This document shows, one piece after another, positions 8,768 through 17,713 of a DNA stretch of 64,000 nt. The stretch comes from Comamonadaceae bacterium (GTDB lineage Bacteria > Pseudomonadota > Gammaproteobacteria > Burkholderiales > Burkholderiaceae_C). The first letter of the stretch is position 1, and each line of letters opens with the position of its first letter. Under the pieces are notes generated by a model. That model saw only the letters and a program-made list of their open reading frames with translations. It made no database searches and was not told where the DNA came from. Made by a program: the position numbers and the translations under genes. Location of the stretch: assembly GCA_009996515.1 (NCBI GenBank), contig JAACZV010000010.1:62001-126000 (forward strand). The letters are read 5' to 3'.

Positions 8768-10438
8768 TCAGCGGGCGTGGAACAGCAGCCGCTCGGCCAG
8801 CTCGCGCCGGGCCGGCGGCTGGGCCGGCAGCCGCTCGAGCAGGGCGATGACGGGCTCGCAGGCGGCGCCGCTGCCGGCGGCTTCGGGCGTGTCGGCCCAC
8901 AGCCGGGCCAGCATGCCCTGAGCGGCCGCACCCACCGAGCGGCTCAGCACCTCCATCTCGATGCCGCTGGGCGGCCTGGGCTGGCGGCGCGGCGGCGTGC
9001 CGCCGGCCGCGTCCAGCAGCCACTGGGTTTCGCGCACCTGCAGCTCCAGCGGCAGTTGCCGGCGTGCGCTCAGGCGGCCGTCCAGCAGGTCGCGGCAGGC
9101 CGGCCGGGCGCCGGGCTGGGGCGGCGTGCGCAGCGTCTTGAGCTGGTCGGCGACGAGCTGCACATAGCGCCGGCGCAGCGGCGCGTCGGCGCCCTGGACC
9201 AGGCCGGGCATCTGGTCCGCCAGCGGCCCCAGCGCCGTGGCCTGCACGTCCTCGTCGTCGGCGCCGGCCGCGCGGGCCGCCCACATGCGCTGGGCCACGG
9301 CGTCGACGGTGCCGGGGGCGCGCCGCTCCAGGGCCTCCCAGGCCGGGTGCATGCGCAGCGCGTCTTCGTAGTCGGCCGGCGGTGCGCTGGCGGCGGGCAG
9401 CGCGATGGCCAGCGTGCGCGGCGAAGGCGCGATCAATCCATGGGCCTGCAAGTCCTCGCGCGGCACGATCCACAGGCTGTCCGATGCGGTGCGCAGCGTC
9501 CTGTCGATCATGGGCTGCGGCAGGCCCAGCTCGCGGTAGGTCCTGGCCAGCTGCTGGTTGGCCAGCTCCTCGAAGACCGGGTTGTAGGTGCCCGTGGAGG
9601 CGCGGTGGAAGCCCAGTTGTCCTTCCGGCGCCAGCTGGCGCGGGCTGCCGGCGAGGAAGACCAGCGTGCAGGCGCTGGCACAGGTGCCGACGGCGCGCGC
9701 CTCGTGGCGGTGTTCCTGCAGCGCCGCGGCCATGCGTTCGGCTTCGTGCAGGCGGCCGCCGGGCGAGGCCAGCTCCACGCGCCTGACGCCGCGCGCGGCC
9801 TCGCTGGCCAGCAGGGTGCGCAGCCGCGCGCCGTCGCCCATGCCGATGACGCCGTCCAGGCGCAGGCTGCGGCCGTCGGCCGAGAGGCTGAGCCTGGCCT
9901 GGCCTATGGGGTCGATGCCGCGCGCCATCTGCCAGAACTCGCCCAGCTCGGGCAGGAAGCCGAACAGCACCGAGGCCGCCAGCTGCAGGCTGCCCACCAC
10001 CAGGCTGATGCGGGCCAGCCAGCCCCACAGCAGCGAGCCGTGGTGGCGCAGATAGGCCGTGGCCGCGCGCCAGGTGCCCACCAGGCACCAGACGTCCAGC
10101 GCCACCAGCAGCGGGAAGCCCAGCAGCAGGATGATGGCGTTGAGCTGCAGCGAGTCGCCCTTGACGCTGATCCAGCTCATCAGGCCGGTCAGCAGCAGCG
10201 CCAGCGGCACGGCGACGAGGAAGTTGTTCAGCCAGTAGCTGCGCGGCAGGCTGTGCTCGCCGCGCCAGTGGCGGGCGAAATAGCCCGTCCGGGCGGCCGC
10301 GGCCGGCCGCGGTGCGCGACCCGGGCGCGGGCGGTGCGAGGCCTGCTGCCAGCTCTCCGGTGCTTCCGCCTGCTGCGGTGGCCTGCTCGCGGCGTCTGCC
10401 GCCGCCGACGTCGGGTCGATGTAGGGACGCTGGGTCAT
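8768..10438 (-). CDS. Membrane protein with ClpP-like serine-peptidase domain (COG3904 type)
   Basis: 556 residues. A disordered Pro/Gln/Ala-rich N-terminus (about 1-55) is followed by membrane segments near 70-95, 100-125 and 140-170. A soluble domain with the ClpP/crotonase-like pattern of COG3904 follows: RRVELASPGGRLHEAERMA, then GTCASACTLVFLAGS, with the candidate nucleophile in CASAC, then QLGFHRAS with a histidine. The last 220 residues are helical and unassigned. The substrate is unknown. The start at 10438 (MTQRPYIDP) lacks a clear Shine-Dalgarno sequence and lies only 15 bp after the T-run of the transporter's terminator. Either a promoter lies inside or upstream of the hairpin or the true start is internal. 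Domain assignment is by motif recognition only. Confidence 0.72.
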   Translation of the reverse strand: MTQRPYIDPTSAAADAASRPPQQAEAPESWQQASHRPRPGRAPRPAAAARTGYFARHWRGEHSLPRSYWLNNFLVAVPLALLLTGLMSWISVKGDSLQLNAIILLLGFPLLVALDVWCLVGTWRAATAYLRHHGSLLWGWLARISLVVGSLQLAASVLFGFLPELGEFWQMARGIDPIGQARLSLSADGRSLRLDGVIGMGDGARLRTLLASEAARGVRRVELASPGGRLHEAERMAAALQEHRHEARAVGTCASACTLVFLAGSPRQLAPEGQLGFHRASTGTYNPVFEELANQQLARTYRELGLPQPMIDRTLRTASDSLWIVPREDLQAHGLIAPSPRTLAIALPAASAPPADYEDALRMHPAWEALERRAPGTVDAVAQRMWAARAAGADDEDVQATALGPLADQMPGLVQGADAPLRRRYVQLVADQLKTLRTPPQPGARPACRDLLDGRLSARRQLPLELQVRETQWLLDAAGGTPPRRQPRPPSGIEMEVLSRSVGAAAQGMLARLWADTPEAAGSGAACEPVIALLERLPAQPPARRELAERLLFHAR

Positions 10439-10452
10439 GCGCGAGGGGGCTG

Positions 10453-10484
10453 AAAAAAAGCCGCCCGGCGGGCAGCCGGGCGGC
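10453..10484 (-). terminator. Intrinsic terminator of the POT transporter gene
   Basis: On the minus strand a perfect 10 bp GC stem (10475-10484 with 10460-10469, five-base loop) is followed by seven T residues (10459-10453). It lies 74 bp beyond the transporter stop and almost touches the next minus-strand gene. Confidence 0.82.
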
Positions 10485-10557
10485 ATCGTAGGGCGCGACG
10501 GGCGCGCGGCATGACGGGCGGCACGGGTAATTTCACCCATGCCGCGGCCGTCGGGCG

Positions 10558-12108
10558 TCAGCCGCGGTAATTGTTCTGCATCGGGTAGCGCCGTGCGACC
10601 AGCGCGAACAGCAGCGCCGCCACCAGCGCGAAGCCGGCGAAGAAGAACATCAGGCAGGCCGTCTCGCTGTAGCCGGTGGAGTGGATGGCCGCCAGCGCGC
10701 CGGGGCTCTTGATGCTGACGTTGGACAGCAGCACCCACAGATTGCCCACCGTCACCGACAGGCTCCAGAAGCTCATGATGGTGCCCTTCATGGACAGCGG
10801 CGCCTGGCTGTACGCGAACTCCAGGCCGGTGGCCGACACCAGCACCTCGCCCAGCGTCAGCAGCGCATAGGGCAGGATCTGCCAGGTGATGCTGACGACC
10901 GAGCCCTCGTCCAGCCACAGCTGCAGCATGCCGGCCGCGATCCACGCGAAGCCCGACAGCGCGATGCCCGCGCCCATGCGGCGCAGCGGCGTCACGCGCA
11001 GGCCCGTGCGTTCCAGCAGCGGGTACAGCACCAGGTTGTTGAAGGGGATGAGGATCATCACCAGCAAGGGGTTCAGCGCCTGCATCATGGACGACTGGAA
11101 CCACTCGGGCTTGGCCATCTGGTCGGCTTGCAGCACCCAGGTCGAGGCCTTCTGGTCGAACAGCGACCAGAACGGCGTGACCAGTGCGAACAGCACCAGC
11201 ACGCGCAGCACCGAGCGCACGCCGTCCACGGCCTCGTCGGGGTGGGCGCCGCGGGCGCGGTCCAGCTGCAGCGACGCACCCACGCCGCCGAAGCCCATCA
11301 CCAGCACCAGGGCTAGGCAGACGGCCGCGACGAAGCCCAGGCTGGCCATCTGGCTCAGCGCGTAGGCGGCCAGCAGCAGGCCCAGGCCCGCCACCGCCAT
11401 GCCGGCGCCACCGGCCTTCAGCGCCGTCCACACGACCCACATGAAGCTGTGCGGATTGGCGCCGCGCGGCGGCTGGTGCACGTACTTCTTGCGGCCGCTC
11501 CACAGGATCAGCGTGGCCAGGCCCATCAGGATGCCGGGCAGGCCGAAGGCCACGCTGGCGCCATAGGCCTTGAGGATGACCGGCATCAGCAGCGACGCGA
11601 AGAAGCTGCCGAAGTTGATGATCCAGTAGAAGGCGTCATAGACCTTCTGCGCCAGCGAGCGGTTGCTCTTGTCGAACTGGTCGCCGACGAAGCTGCTCAC
11701 CAGCGGCTTGATGCCGCCCGACCCCAGCGAGATCAGGAACAGGCCGAAGTAGAAGCCCTTGATGTTGTCCTCGAAGATCGCCAGGCAGGCGTGGCCCGCG
11801 CAGTAGACGAGGCTGAGCCAAAAGATGGTCGGGTATTTGCCGAAGAAGCGGTCGGCCAGCCAGCCGCCCAGCAGCGGGAAGAAATAGACGCCGATGACGA
11901 AGGTGTGGAACACCTCCTTGGCCTCGGCCTTGCGCAAGTCCTCGGGAATGGCCAGCAGCAGGCTGGTCATCATGAAGACCGTCAGGATGTTGCGCATGCC
12001 GTAGAAGCTGAAGCGCTCGCATCCTTCGTTGCCGATGATGTAGGGGATCTGTGGCGGCATCTTGGCCGCCGGCGTGGGCGCAATGGGGTTGGCAGTGGTC
12101 GTGGTCAT
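10558..12108 (-). CDS. POT-family proton-coupled peptide transporter
   Basis: Inner-membrane symporter of the POT/PTR family (MFS fold), taking up di- and tripeptides with protons. 516 residues from the ATG at 12108, preceded by GAGG; an upstream ATG at 12135 lies inside the rne terminator and is unlikely. The N-terminal helix carries NEGCERFSFYGMRNIL, the POT form of the ExxER motif. FEDNIKGFYFGLFLISLGSGG (given as FEDNIKGFYFGLF then LISLGSGGIKP) and DQFDKSN match the PTR2 signatures. FYWIINFGSFFASLLMP and TPFWSLFDQKASTW follow in the expected order. About 12 to 14 membrane helices. It is closely related to DtpA/YdgR-like carriers; substrate range cannot be read from sequence. Confidence 0.93.
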   Translation of the reverse strand: MTTTTANPIAPTPAAKMPPQIPYIIGNEGCERFSFYGMRNILTVFMMTSLLLAIPEDLRKAEAKEVFHTFVIGVYFFPLLGGWLADRFFGKYPTIFWLSLVYCAGHACLAIFEDNIKGFYFGLFLISLGSGGIKPLVSSFVGDQFDKSNRSLAQKVYDAFYWIINFGSFFASLLMPVILKAYGASVAFGLPGILMGLATLILWSGRKKYVHQPPRGANPHSFMWVVWTALKAGGAGMAVAGLGLLLAAYALSQMASLGFVAAVCLALVLVMGFGGVGASLQLDRARGAHPDEAVDGVRSVLRVLVLFALVTPFWSLFDQKASTWVLQADQMAKPEWFQSSMMQALNPLLVMILIPFNNLVLYPLLERTGLRVTPLRRMGAGIALSGFAWIAAGMLQLWLDEGSVVSITWQILPYALLTLGEVLVSATGLEFAYSQAPLSMKGTIMSFWSLSVTVGNLWVLLSNVSIKSPGALAAIHSTGYSETACLMFFFAGFALVAALLFALVARRYPMQNNYRG

Positions 12109-12124
12109 GGCGGCCTCGATGAAG

Positions 12125-12163
12125 CTCAAAAGCAAACGCCGCCCGGCTTGTGGCCGAGCGGCG
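12125..12163 (-). terminator. Terminator of rne
   Basis: On the minus strand an 11-pair stem with one mismatch (12153-12163 with 12137-12147) is followed by GTTTGCTTTTG. The T-run is interrupted, so strength is moderate. It sits 23 bp past the rne stop and 17 bp before the transporter ATG. Confidence 0.65.
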
Positions 12164-12185
12164 CTCTAGGGATCAACCCTGAAGG

Positions 12186-15059
12186 TCACGCCTCGAAAGG
12201 CAGCTTGACCTGGCTCAGGTCCTTGCGGGTTTCGACGAGCACCAGCGGGCCTTCGTCGACCACCACCACCGGTGCCGGCTCGCGGCCCAGCGGGGCCGGC
12301 GCGGGCTCGGCGGCGATGGCGGCCTGGGCGGCGGCAATCTTGTCGGCGTCGGAGTTGACCCATTGCAGGCCGGCGCCCTCGGCGATGGCCTGCAGCTCGC
12401 CCATCGGCAGCTTGAAGGCCTCGGTGGCGGGGGCTGGTGCCGGTGCGGCAGGCGCCGGCGAGGGCGCGGCAGCCACGGGGGCCGGCACGGGCGCCGGTGC
12501 CGGCGCGGCGGCCATCGCCTCCTCGATCAGCGAGCTCTGCACCGGGGCGACGGGCGCGGCCGCTTCGGCGGCAGCGGCTGCGTCGACGGTGTGCTGACCT
12601 TCCTCGGCGGCAGCGTCCTCGCGGCGGTTGCGATTGCGGTTGCGGCCACCACGGCGGCGGCTTTCGCGGCCATGGCCTTCCCCGGCGTCGTCGCTTTCCA
12701 CCGGCGGTGCGGCGTCGGCGGCCGCTTCGCCGGGCGCCGGCTGGCCGGCCTCGGCGGCTGCTACGGCGTCGGCGGCGTTCTCGGCGCCGGCAACGCTGGC
12801 CTGCTCCTCACGGTCGCGGCCACCGCGGCGGCGGCGGCGGCCACGGCCCTGGCGCTCCTCGCCCACCGGCGTGTCACCGGTGGGGGGCAGTGCGGCCTCG
12901 GCCTGGCTGTCGACGAAGGCGGGCGGCGCGTCGTGGACGGCGGCCAGTTCCTCGCTCAGCGGTGCGGTCACGGTCTCGACCGGCGGGCGCTCCTGGCGTT
13001 CCTGGCGCTCGCCACGCGGACGGCGCTCGCCGCGTTCGGCGCGCTCGCCACGCTCGGGGCGCTGCTGCTGCTCGGGCTTGTCGCCGCCTTCGGCGCGCTT
13101 GTTGTTGCGCTCACCGCGCTCACCGCGTTCGGCGCGTTCGGCGCGTTCGCCGCGGGCTTCCTGCGGCTTGCCGTCGCGGCGGCCACCACGCTCGCCGCGC
13201 TCACTGCGTTCGCCACGTTCACCGCGGCGCCCGTCGCGACGGCCGTCACGGCCGCCTTCGCGCTTGGGCTTGTCGGTGGCTGCGGGAGCGGGCGCTTCCA
13301 CGGCCGGCGCGGGAGCCGGGGCCGGGTCGCCGCCAGCAAAGAAGCTGATCAGGCGGCTGAAGAAGCCCTTGGCGGCCGGTGCGGGCGCGGCGGCCACGGG
13401 TGCCGGGGCCGGCGCCATGACGGGCGCGGGCGCCGGTGCGGCGATGGGGGCCGGCTGCTCGGGCAGGATGCCCTTGATGACCGGCTCCTGCTTGTTCTTC
13501 TTCTCGACGTCGCCGCGACGGGTGATGCCCACCTCGTCCTGCGGCTCCTCGATCATGGTGTAGCTGGCCTGCAGGTTCTCCAGGCGCGGGTCGTCGTGGC
13601 GCAGGCGCTCCAGCTTGTAGTTGGGCGTCTCCAGGTGCTTGTTGGGCACCAGCAGCACGGTGACGCGCTGCTTGAGCTCGATCTTGGTGATCTCGGTGCG
13701 CTTCTCGTTCAGCAGGAAGGAGGTCACTTCCACCGGCACCTGCACGTGCACGGCGGCGGTGTTGTCCTTCATGGCCTCTTCCTGGACCATGCGCAGGATC
13801 TGCAGCGCGCTCGACTCGGTGTCGCGGATGTGGCCGGTGCCGTTGCAGCGCGGGCAGGTGATGTGGTTGCCTTCGCTGAGCGCCGGGCGCAGGCGCTGGC
13901 GGCTCATTTCCAGCAGGCCGAACTTGCTGATGGAGGCGAACTGCACGCGGGCGCGGTCGTTGCGCAGCGCGTCGCGCAGGCGCTGCTCGACGTCACGGCG
14001 GTTCTTGGACTCCTCCATGTCGATGAAGTCCACGACGATCAGGCCGCCCAGGTCGCGCAGGCGCATCTGGCGGGCGATCTCGTCGGCCGCTTCGAGGTTG
14101 GTGCGCGTGGCGGTTTCCTCGATGTCGCCGCCGCGGGTGGCGCGCGCCGAGTTGACGTCGACCGACACGAGCGCTTCGGTGTGGTCGATGACGATGGCGC
14201 CGCCGGACGGCAGGTTCACCGTGCGGCTGTGGGCCGTCTCGATCTGGTGCTCGATCTGGAAGCGGCTGAACAGCGGCGCGTCATCGCGGTAGCGCTTCAC
14301 GCGATGGCCCTGGTCGGGCATCACGTGGTTCATGAACTGGTGGGCCTGCTCGAACAGGTCGTCCGTGTCGATCAGGATCTCGCCGATGTCGGCGGTGAAG
14401 TAGTCGCGGATGGCGCGGATGACGAGGCTGCTCTCCTGGTAGATCAGGAAGGCGCCCTTGCCGCCCTTGGCCGCGTCGTCGATCGCGGACCAGAGCTTGA
14501 GCATGTAGTTCAGGTCCCACTGCAGCTCGGCGGCGGAGCGGCCGATGCCGGCGGTGCGGGCGATCAGGCTCATGCCCTTGGGGTACTCGAGCTGGTCGAG
14601 GTTTTCCTTCAGCTCCTCGCGGTCCTCGCCCTCGATGCGGCGGCTCACGCCGCCGCCGCGCGGATTGTTGGGCATCAGCACCAGGTAGCGGCCGGCCAGC
14701 GAGATGAAGGTGGTGAGCGCCGCACCCTTGTTGCCGCGCTCTTCCTTCTCGACCTGGACCAGCAGTTCCTGGCCTTCCTTGATCGCGTCCTTGATGGTCG
14801 CGTTCTTGACGTCGGCGCCCTCGCGGAAGAACTGGCGGGAGATTTCCTTGAACGGCAGGAAGCCGTGGCGGTCCTCGCCGTAGTCCACGAAGCAGGCTTC
14901 GAGCGAGGGCTCGACCCGCGTCACGACGGCCTTGTAGATATTGCCCTTGCGCTGTTCCCGGCCTTCGATTTCGGTTTCGAAGTCGAGCAGCTTCTGGCCG
15001 TCGACGATCGCGAGGCGCCGCTCTTCCGGCTGCGTCGCATTGATCAGCATGCGTTTCAT
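12186..15059 (-). CDS. rne: Ribonuclease E
   Basis: Essential endoribonuclease for mRNA decay and rRNA/tRNA processing, and scaffold of the degradosome at the inner membrane. 957 residues from the ATG at 15059, which has a strong GAGGAG eight bases upstream; an ATG at 15074 is in frame but has no such site. The S1 domain is in the first 120 residues. Metal-binding Asp301 ([13 protein letters not shown]) and Asp344 (VVDFIDM) and the Zn-link C402PRC405 align with the E. coli enzyme. After about residue 520 the protein becomes disordered: Ala/Pro repeats, a hydrophobic amphipathic patch ([13 protein letters not shown]) that could be the membrane anchor, then long Arg/Glu/Gly tracts. The tail ends in VKLPFEA. 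The 610 bp leader region fits the feedback control known for rne. Confidence 0.97.
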   Translation of the reverse strand: MKRMLINATQPEERRLAIVDGQKLLDFETEIEGREQRKGNIYKAVVTRVEPSLEACFVDYGEDRHGFLPFKEISRQFFREGADVKNATIKDAIKEGQELLVQVEKEERGNKGAALTTFISLAGRYLVLMPNNPRGGGVSRRIEGEDREELKENLDQLEYPKGMSLIARTAGIGRSAAELQWDLNYMLKLWSAIDDAAKGGKGAFLIYQESSLVIRAIRDYFTADIGEILIDTDDLFEQAHQFMNHVMPDQGHRVKRYRDDAPLFSRFQIEHQIETAHSRTVNLPSGGAIVIDHTEALVSVDVNSARATRGGDIEETATRTNLEAADEIARQMRLRDLGGLIVVDFIDMEESKNRRDVEQRLRDALRNDRARVQFASISKFGLLEMSRQRLRPALSEGNHITCPRCNGTGHIRDTESSALQILRMVQEEAMKDNTAAVHVQVPVEVTSFLLNEKRTEITKIELKQRVTVLLVPNKHLETPNYKLERLRHDDPRLENLQASYTMIEEPQDEVGITRRGDVEKKNKQEPVIKGILPEQPAPIAAPAPAPVMAPAPAPVAAAPAPAAKGFFSRLISFFAGGDPAPAPAPAVEAPAPAATDKPKREGGRDGRRDGRRGERGERSERGERGGRRDGKPQEARGERAERAERGERGERNNKRAEGGDKPEQQQRPERGERAERGERRPRGERQERQERPPVETVTAPLSEELAAVHDAPPAFVDSQAEAALPPTGDTPVGEERQGRGRRRRRGGRDREEQASVAGAENAADAVAAAEAGQPAPGEAAADAAPPVESDDAGEGHGRESRRRGGRNRNRNRREDAAAEEGQHTVDAAAAAEAAAPVAPVQSSLIEEAMAAAPAPAPVPAPVAAAPSPAPAAPAPAPATEAFKLPMGELQAIAEGAGLQWVNSDADKIAAAQAAIAAEPAPAPLGREPAPVVVVDEGPLVLVETRKDLSQVKLPFEA

Positions 15060-15669
15060 GTCATCACTCCTCACGCGCGCCGGCTGAGCCGGGCACGCGC
15101 CACGTCATGCCACCCGGAGGTGGCGTTCAAGACGCACGAGCGACGGCGAGGAACCGTGGAAGGAGTGCCCTGGACCGCTCGGGTTTCTGACGCAGGTCAG
15201 ACGCCGGGCAGCGTTGGCGCATGCGACCGGGCCGTCATGTCGCGGAGGGGCTCTGCCTCAACCCAGCCGCGCGTGAACAACGCGAGCGTGCCGGGCCGGG
15301 CGACCACCACAGCTTCTGGCTGGGGTCGCGCGGCGGGGCGCAGCGGGTGGGGGAGGAAAGGGCTCATCCGCGAAGGACTGCTGGACGCTGGCGCGAGCTT
15401 TTGCGGCCTGGGGCCGCGCGCTCTCGCGCCGTGAAAACCTTGTTTGGCAGCCGGCGCTCTTCTCGTGGTTAGCTTCTGAAGAGGAGCCGGTGGGTTCCGG
15501 GTGTCATCGCTCTGCCGCACCGTGCCGCCGACCGCCGTTTCACTTGGGGAAACCGCCTGCCGGCCGCAGGATGCGTTGCATCGCCTGGTTGTGCCCGGGG
15601 GCGAGCCCCTCAGGCGCCGCGTTGTCGCCGCTAAAATCAAAAAAATCAAACACTTACGGCAGCAACGTG
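15060..15669. promoter_or_regulatory. Divergent rne/rluC leader region
   Basis: 610 bp between two divergent genes, with no credible coding frame. On the minus strand it should include a long 5' untranslated region for rne; in E. coli that leader folds and is cleaved by RNase E itself. One clean small hairpin is visible: TCTGAC (15186-15191) with GTCAGA (15196-15201) around a four-base loop. On the plus strand TAAAAT at 15632-15637, followed by an A-rich tract, is a candidate -10 for rluC, without a clear -35. The short frames at 15221-15472 (+) and 15197-15649 (-) look like chance ORFs. Confidence 0.45.
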
Positions 15670-16677
15670 GTGAAAAGGATTATAGGGGCAGGCCCTGAGG
15701 CCCCTGCCACGGGGTTGACGACCACTGTGGGTACGGAAAAACCCGCGGTTCGGCCGGTGGTGAGGCATGTGGTCGTGGACGAGGGTTCGGCCGGCCAGCG
15801 CCTGGACAACTTCCTGCTGCGCGAGCTCAAGGGCGTGCCCAAGACCCATGTCTACCGGGTCATCCGGGCCGGCGAGGTGCGCGTCAACAAGGGCCGGGCG
15901 CAGGCCGACACGCGGCTGGAGATCGGCGACGAGGTGCGCATCCCGCCGGTGCGCCTGCCCGAGAAGCCGCTCGCGCCCGAGGCGCCGGCGCGCGAGTTCC
16001 CCATCGTGTTCGAGGACGAACACCTGCTGGTCATCGACAAGCCGGCCGGCGTGGCCGTGCACGGCGGTTCGGGCGTCAGCTACGGCGTCATCGAGGCGCT
16101 GCGCCGCGCCCGGCCCACCGCCAAGTTCCTGGAACTGGTGCACCGGCTGGACAAGGAGACCTCGGGCCTCTTGATGATCGCCAAGAAGCGCAGCGCGCTC
16201 GTCAACCTGCAGGACCAGCTGCGCGACCGCGAGACGGGCAAGACCTATGCCGCCCTGGTCTGGGGCGACTGGCCCGACAAGCTCAAGGTCATCGACGTGC
16301 CGCTGGTCAAGTTCGTCGGCAGCGACGGCGAGCGCTGGGTCAGGCCGGGCAAGCCGGATGAGGACGAGGCCAAGCGCTCCATCAGCCTGGTCAAGGTGAT
16401 GCAGAGGACGCCGCGCTTCAGCCTGCTGGACGTGACCATCAAGACCGGCCGCACCCACCAGATCCGCGTGCACCTGCAGCAGGCCGGCCACCCCATCGTG
16501 GGCGACCCCAAGTACGGCGACTTCGAGCGCAACCGCGAGCTGGCGCGCGGGCCGGCCAAGTTCGACCGCATGTTCCTGCATGCGCGCCGCTTGCGTTTCA
16601 CCCATCCGGCCAGCGGGGCCGAGATGACGCTGGAGGCGCCGCTGCCGCCCGACTGTGAGAAGCTGACGAGTCTATGA
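15670..16677 (+). CDS. rluC: 23S rRNA pseudouridine synthase, RluC type
   Basis: Isomerises specific uridines of 23S rRNA helices (positions 955, 2504 and 2580 in E. coli) to pseudouridine. About 335 residues. The N-terminal S4 RNA-binding domain covers about 35-100 (GQRLDNFLLRELKGVP). The catalytic aspartate is in ELVHRLDKETSGLLMIAKK. TGRTHQIRVHLQQAGHPIVG and GDPKYGD are further RluA-family motifs. The start is uncertain: the frame is open to 15490 but that part looks non-coding. GTG codons at 15667, 15670 and 15727 are all possible and none has a good Shine-Dalgarno sequence; I chose 15670. It is divergent from rne and overlaps the following phosphatase gene by four bases. Confidence 0.92.
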   Translation: MKRIIGAGPEAPATGLTTTVGTEKPAVRPVVRHVVVDEGSAGQRLDNFLLRELKGVPKTHVYRVIRAGEVRVNKGRAQADTRLEIGDEVRIPPVRLPEKPLAPEAPAREFPIVFEDEHLLVIDKPAGVAVHGGSGVSYGVIEALRRARPTAKFLELVHRLDKETSGLLMIAKKRSALVNLQDQLRDRETGKTYAALVWGDWPDKLKVIDVPLVKFVGSDGERWVRPGKPDEDEAKRSISLVKVMQRTPRFSLLDVTIKTGRTHQIRVHLQQAGHPIVGDPKYGDFERNRELARGPAKFDRMFLHARRLRFTHPASGAEMTLEAPLPPDCEKLTSL

Positions 16678-17333
16678 GACCCCAACGCTTCGACCTGATC
16701 GCCTTCGACTGGGATGGCACCCTGTTCGACTCCACCGCGCTGATCGCGCGCTGCATCCAGCGCGCGGCCGTCGACATCGGCGAGCCCGAGCCCGACTTCG
16801 ACCGCGCCCGCTACGTCATCGGCCTTGGCCTGCGCGACGCACTGGAGCAGGTGGTGCCCGGCCTGGCGCCGGAGCGCTACGGCGAGCTGGGCCTGCGCTA
16901 CCGCCACCATTACCTGGGCGCCGAGCATGAGGTGTCGCTGTTCGACGGCACGCTGCAGATGCTGCAGGCCTTGAAGGCCCGCCACCACTGGCTGGCCGTG
17001 GCCACCGGCAAGAACCGCGTGGGCCTGGACCGCGTGCTGGCGTCCAGCGAGCTGACGAAGATGTTCGACGCCAGCCGCACCGCCGACGAGACCCGCTCCA
17101 AGCCGCATCCGCAGATGCTGCTGGAGCTGATGCGCGAGTTCGGCGTGGAGCCCGAGCGCACGCTGATGATCGGCGACACCACGCACGACCTGCTGCTGGC
17201 GCAGAACGCCGGCGTGGCCAGCGTGGGCGTCAGCTTCGGCGCGCACGACCACGAGACCTTTGCCGAGCACCAACCGCTGTTCGTCGCGCATTCGACGCGC
17301 GAGCTGCACGACTGGCTGATCGCCCATGCCTGA
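16674..17333 (+). CDS. HAD-superfamily hydrolase, phosphoglycolate-phosphatase-like
   Basis: 219-residue HAD subfamily IA phosphatase, cytoplasmic. Motif I is FDWDGTLFDS with nucleophile Asp12 and acid/base Asp14. The alpha-helical cap follows (about 18-90). Motif II is AVATGKNRVG, motif III the Lys in ETRSKPHPQML, and motif IV GDTTHDLLLAQNAG. This resembles Gph-like enzymes that often follow rluC in proteobacteria. The true substrate is not determined. It overlaps rluC by ATGA and the Rieske gene by eight bases, so the four genes rluC to sppA probably form one transcript. Confidence 0.92.
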   Translation: MRPQRFDLIAFDWDGTLFDSTALIARCIQRAAVDIGEPEPDFDRARYVIGLGLRDALEQVVPGLAPERYGELGLRYRHHYLGAEHEVSLFDGTLQMLQALKARHHWLAVATGKNRVGLDRVLASSELTKMFDASRTADETRSKPHPQMLLELMREFGVEPERTLMIGDTTHDLLLAQNAGVASVGVSFGAHDHETFAEHQPLFVAHSTRELHDWLIAHA

Positions 17334-17712
17334 GCCAGACCTCAAGCCGCCCCAGCACCTGTGTGCGTCGACCGAGCTGGCGGAGCGCGGCAAGGCCGTC
17401 AGCTTCGACGTCATCCAGTGGCGCGAGCCGGTGCGGGCCTTCGCGCTGCGCTTCGACGGCCAGGCCGTGGCCTATCTGAACCGCTGCGCCCATGTGCCCA
17501 CCGAGATGGACTGGCAGGAGGGCGAGTTCCTGGACGGCGACAAGCGCTTCATCATGTGCAGCATCCATGGCGCCGTCTACGACCCGCTGACCGGCCAATG
17601 CGTGATGGGCCCCTGCAGCCGCGGCCGGCTGACCAAGATCGAGCTGACCGAGCGCGACGGCCAGGTGTACTGGCACCCGACCCGCGACACCCAACCCGCC
17701 TTCGAAGGTTGA
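17326..17712 (+). CDS. Rieske [2Fe-2S] protein
   Basis: 128-residue soluble Rieske-type ferredoxin. Cluster ligands are visible as C54-x-H56 and C78-x-x-H81 (CSIHGAVYDP), with the usual spacing and the GPC turn afterwards. There is no signal peptide, membrane helix or oxygenase catalytic domain, so it is a stand-alone electron carrier or a redox-sensing small protein. The partner is unknown. It sits between a HAD phosphatase (eight-base overlap) and sppA (one base gap); this HAD-Rieske-SppA order is common in Burkholderiales but without established functional meaning. Confidence 0.93.
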   Translation: MPEPDLKPPQHLCASTELAERGKAVSFDVIQWREPVRAFALRFDGQAVAYLNRCAHVPTEMDWQEGEFLDGDKRFIMCSIHGAVYDPLTGQCVMGPCSRGRLTKIELTERDGQVYWHPTRDTQPAFEG

Positions 17713-17713
17713 C

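Noticed and set aside
12600-13330. Tandem repeat array or recent insertion inside rne
   Set aside because: The imperfect repetition is in codons for the disordered Arg/Glu/Gly-rich tail, a regular feature of RNase E proteins.
12363-15434. 1023-codon plus-strand open frame opposite rne
   Set aside because: Composition mirrors the repetitive Arg/Glu/Ala tail of RNase E read backwards; no ribosome-binding site or domain, and the sense frame is fully supported.
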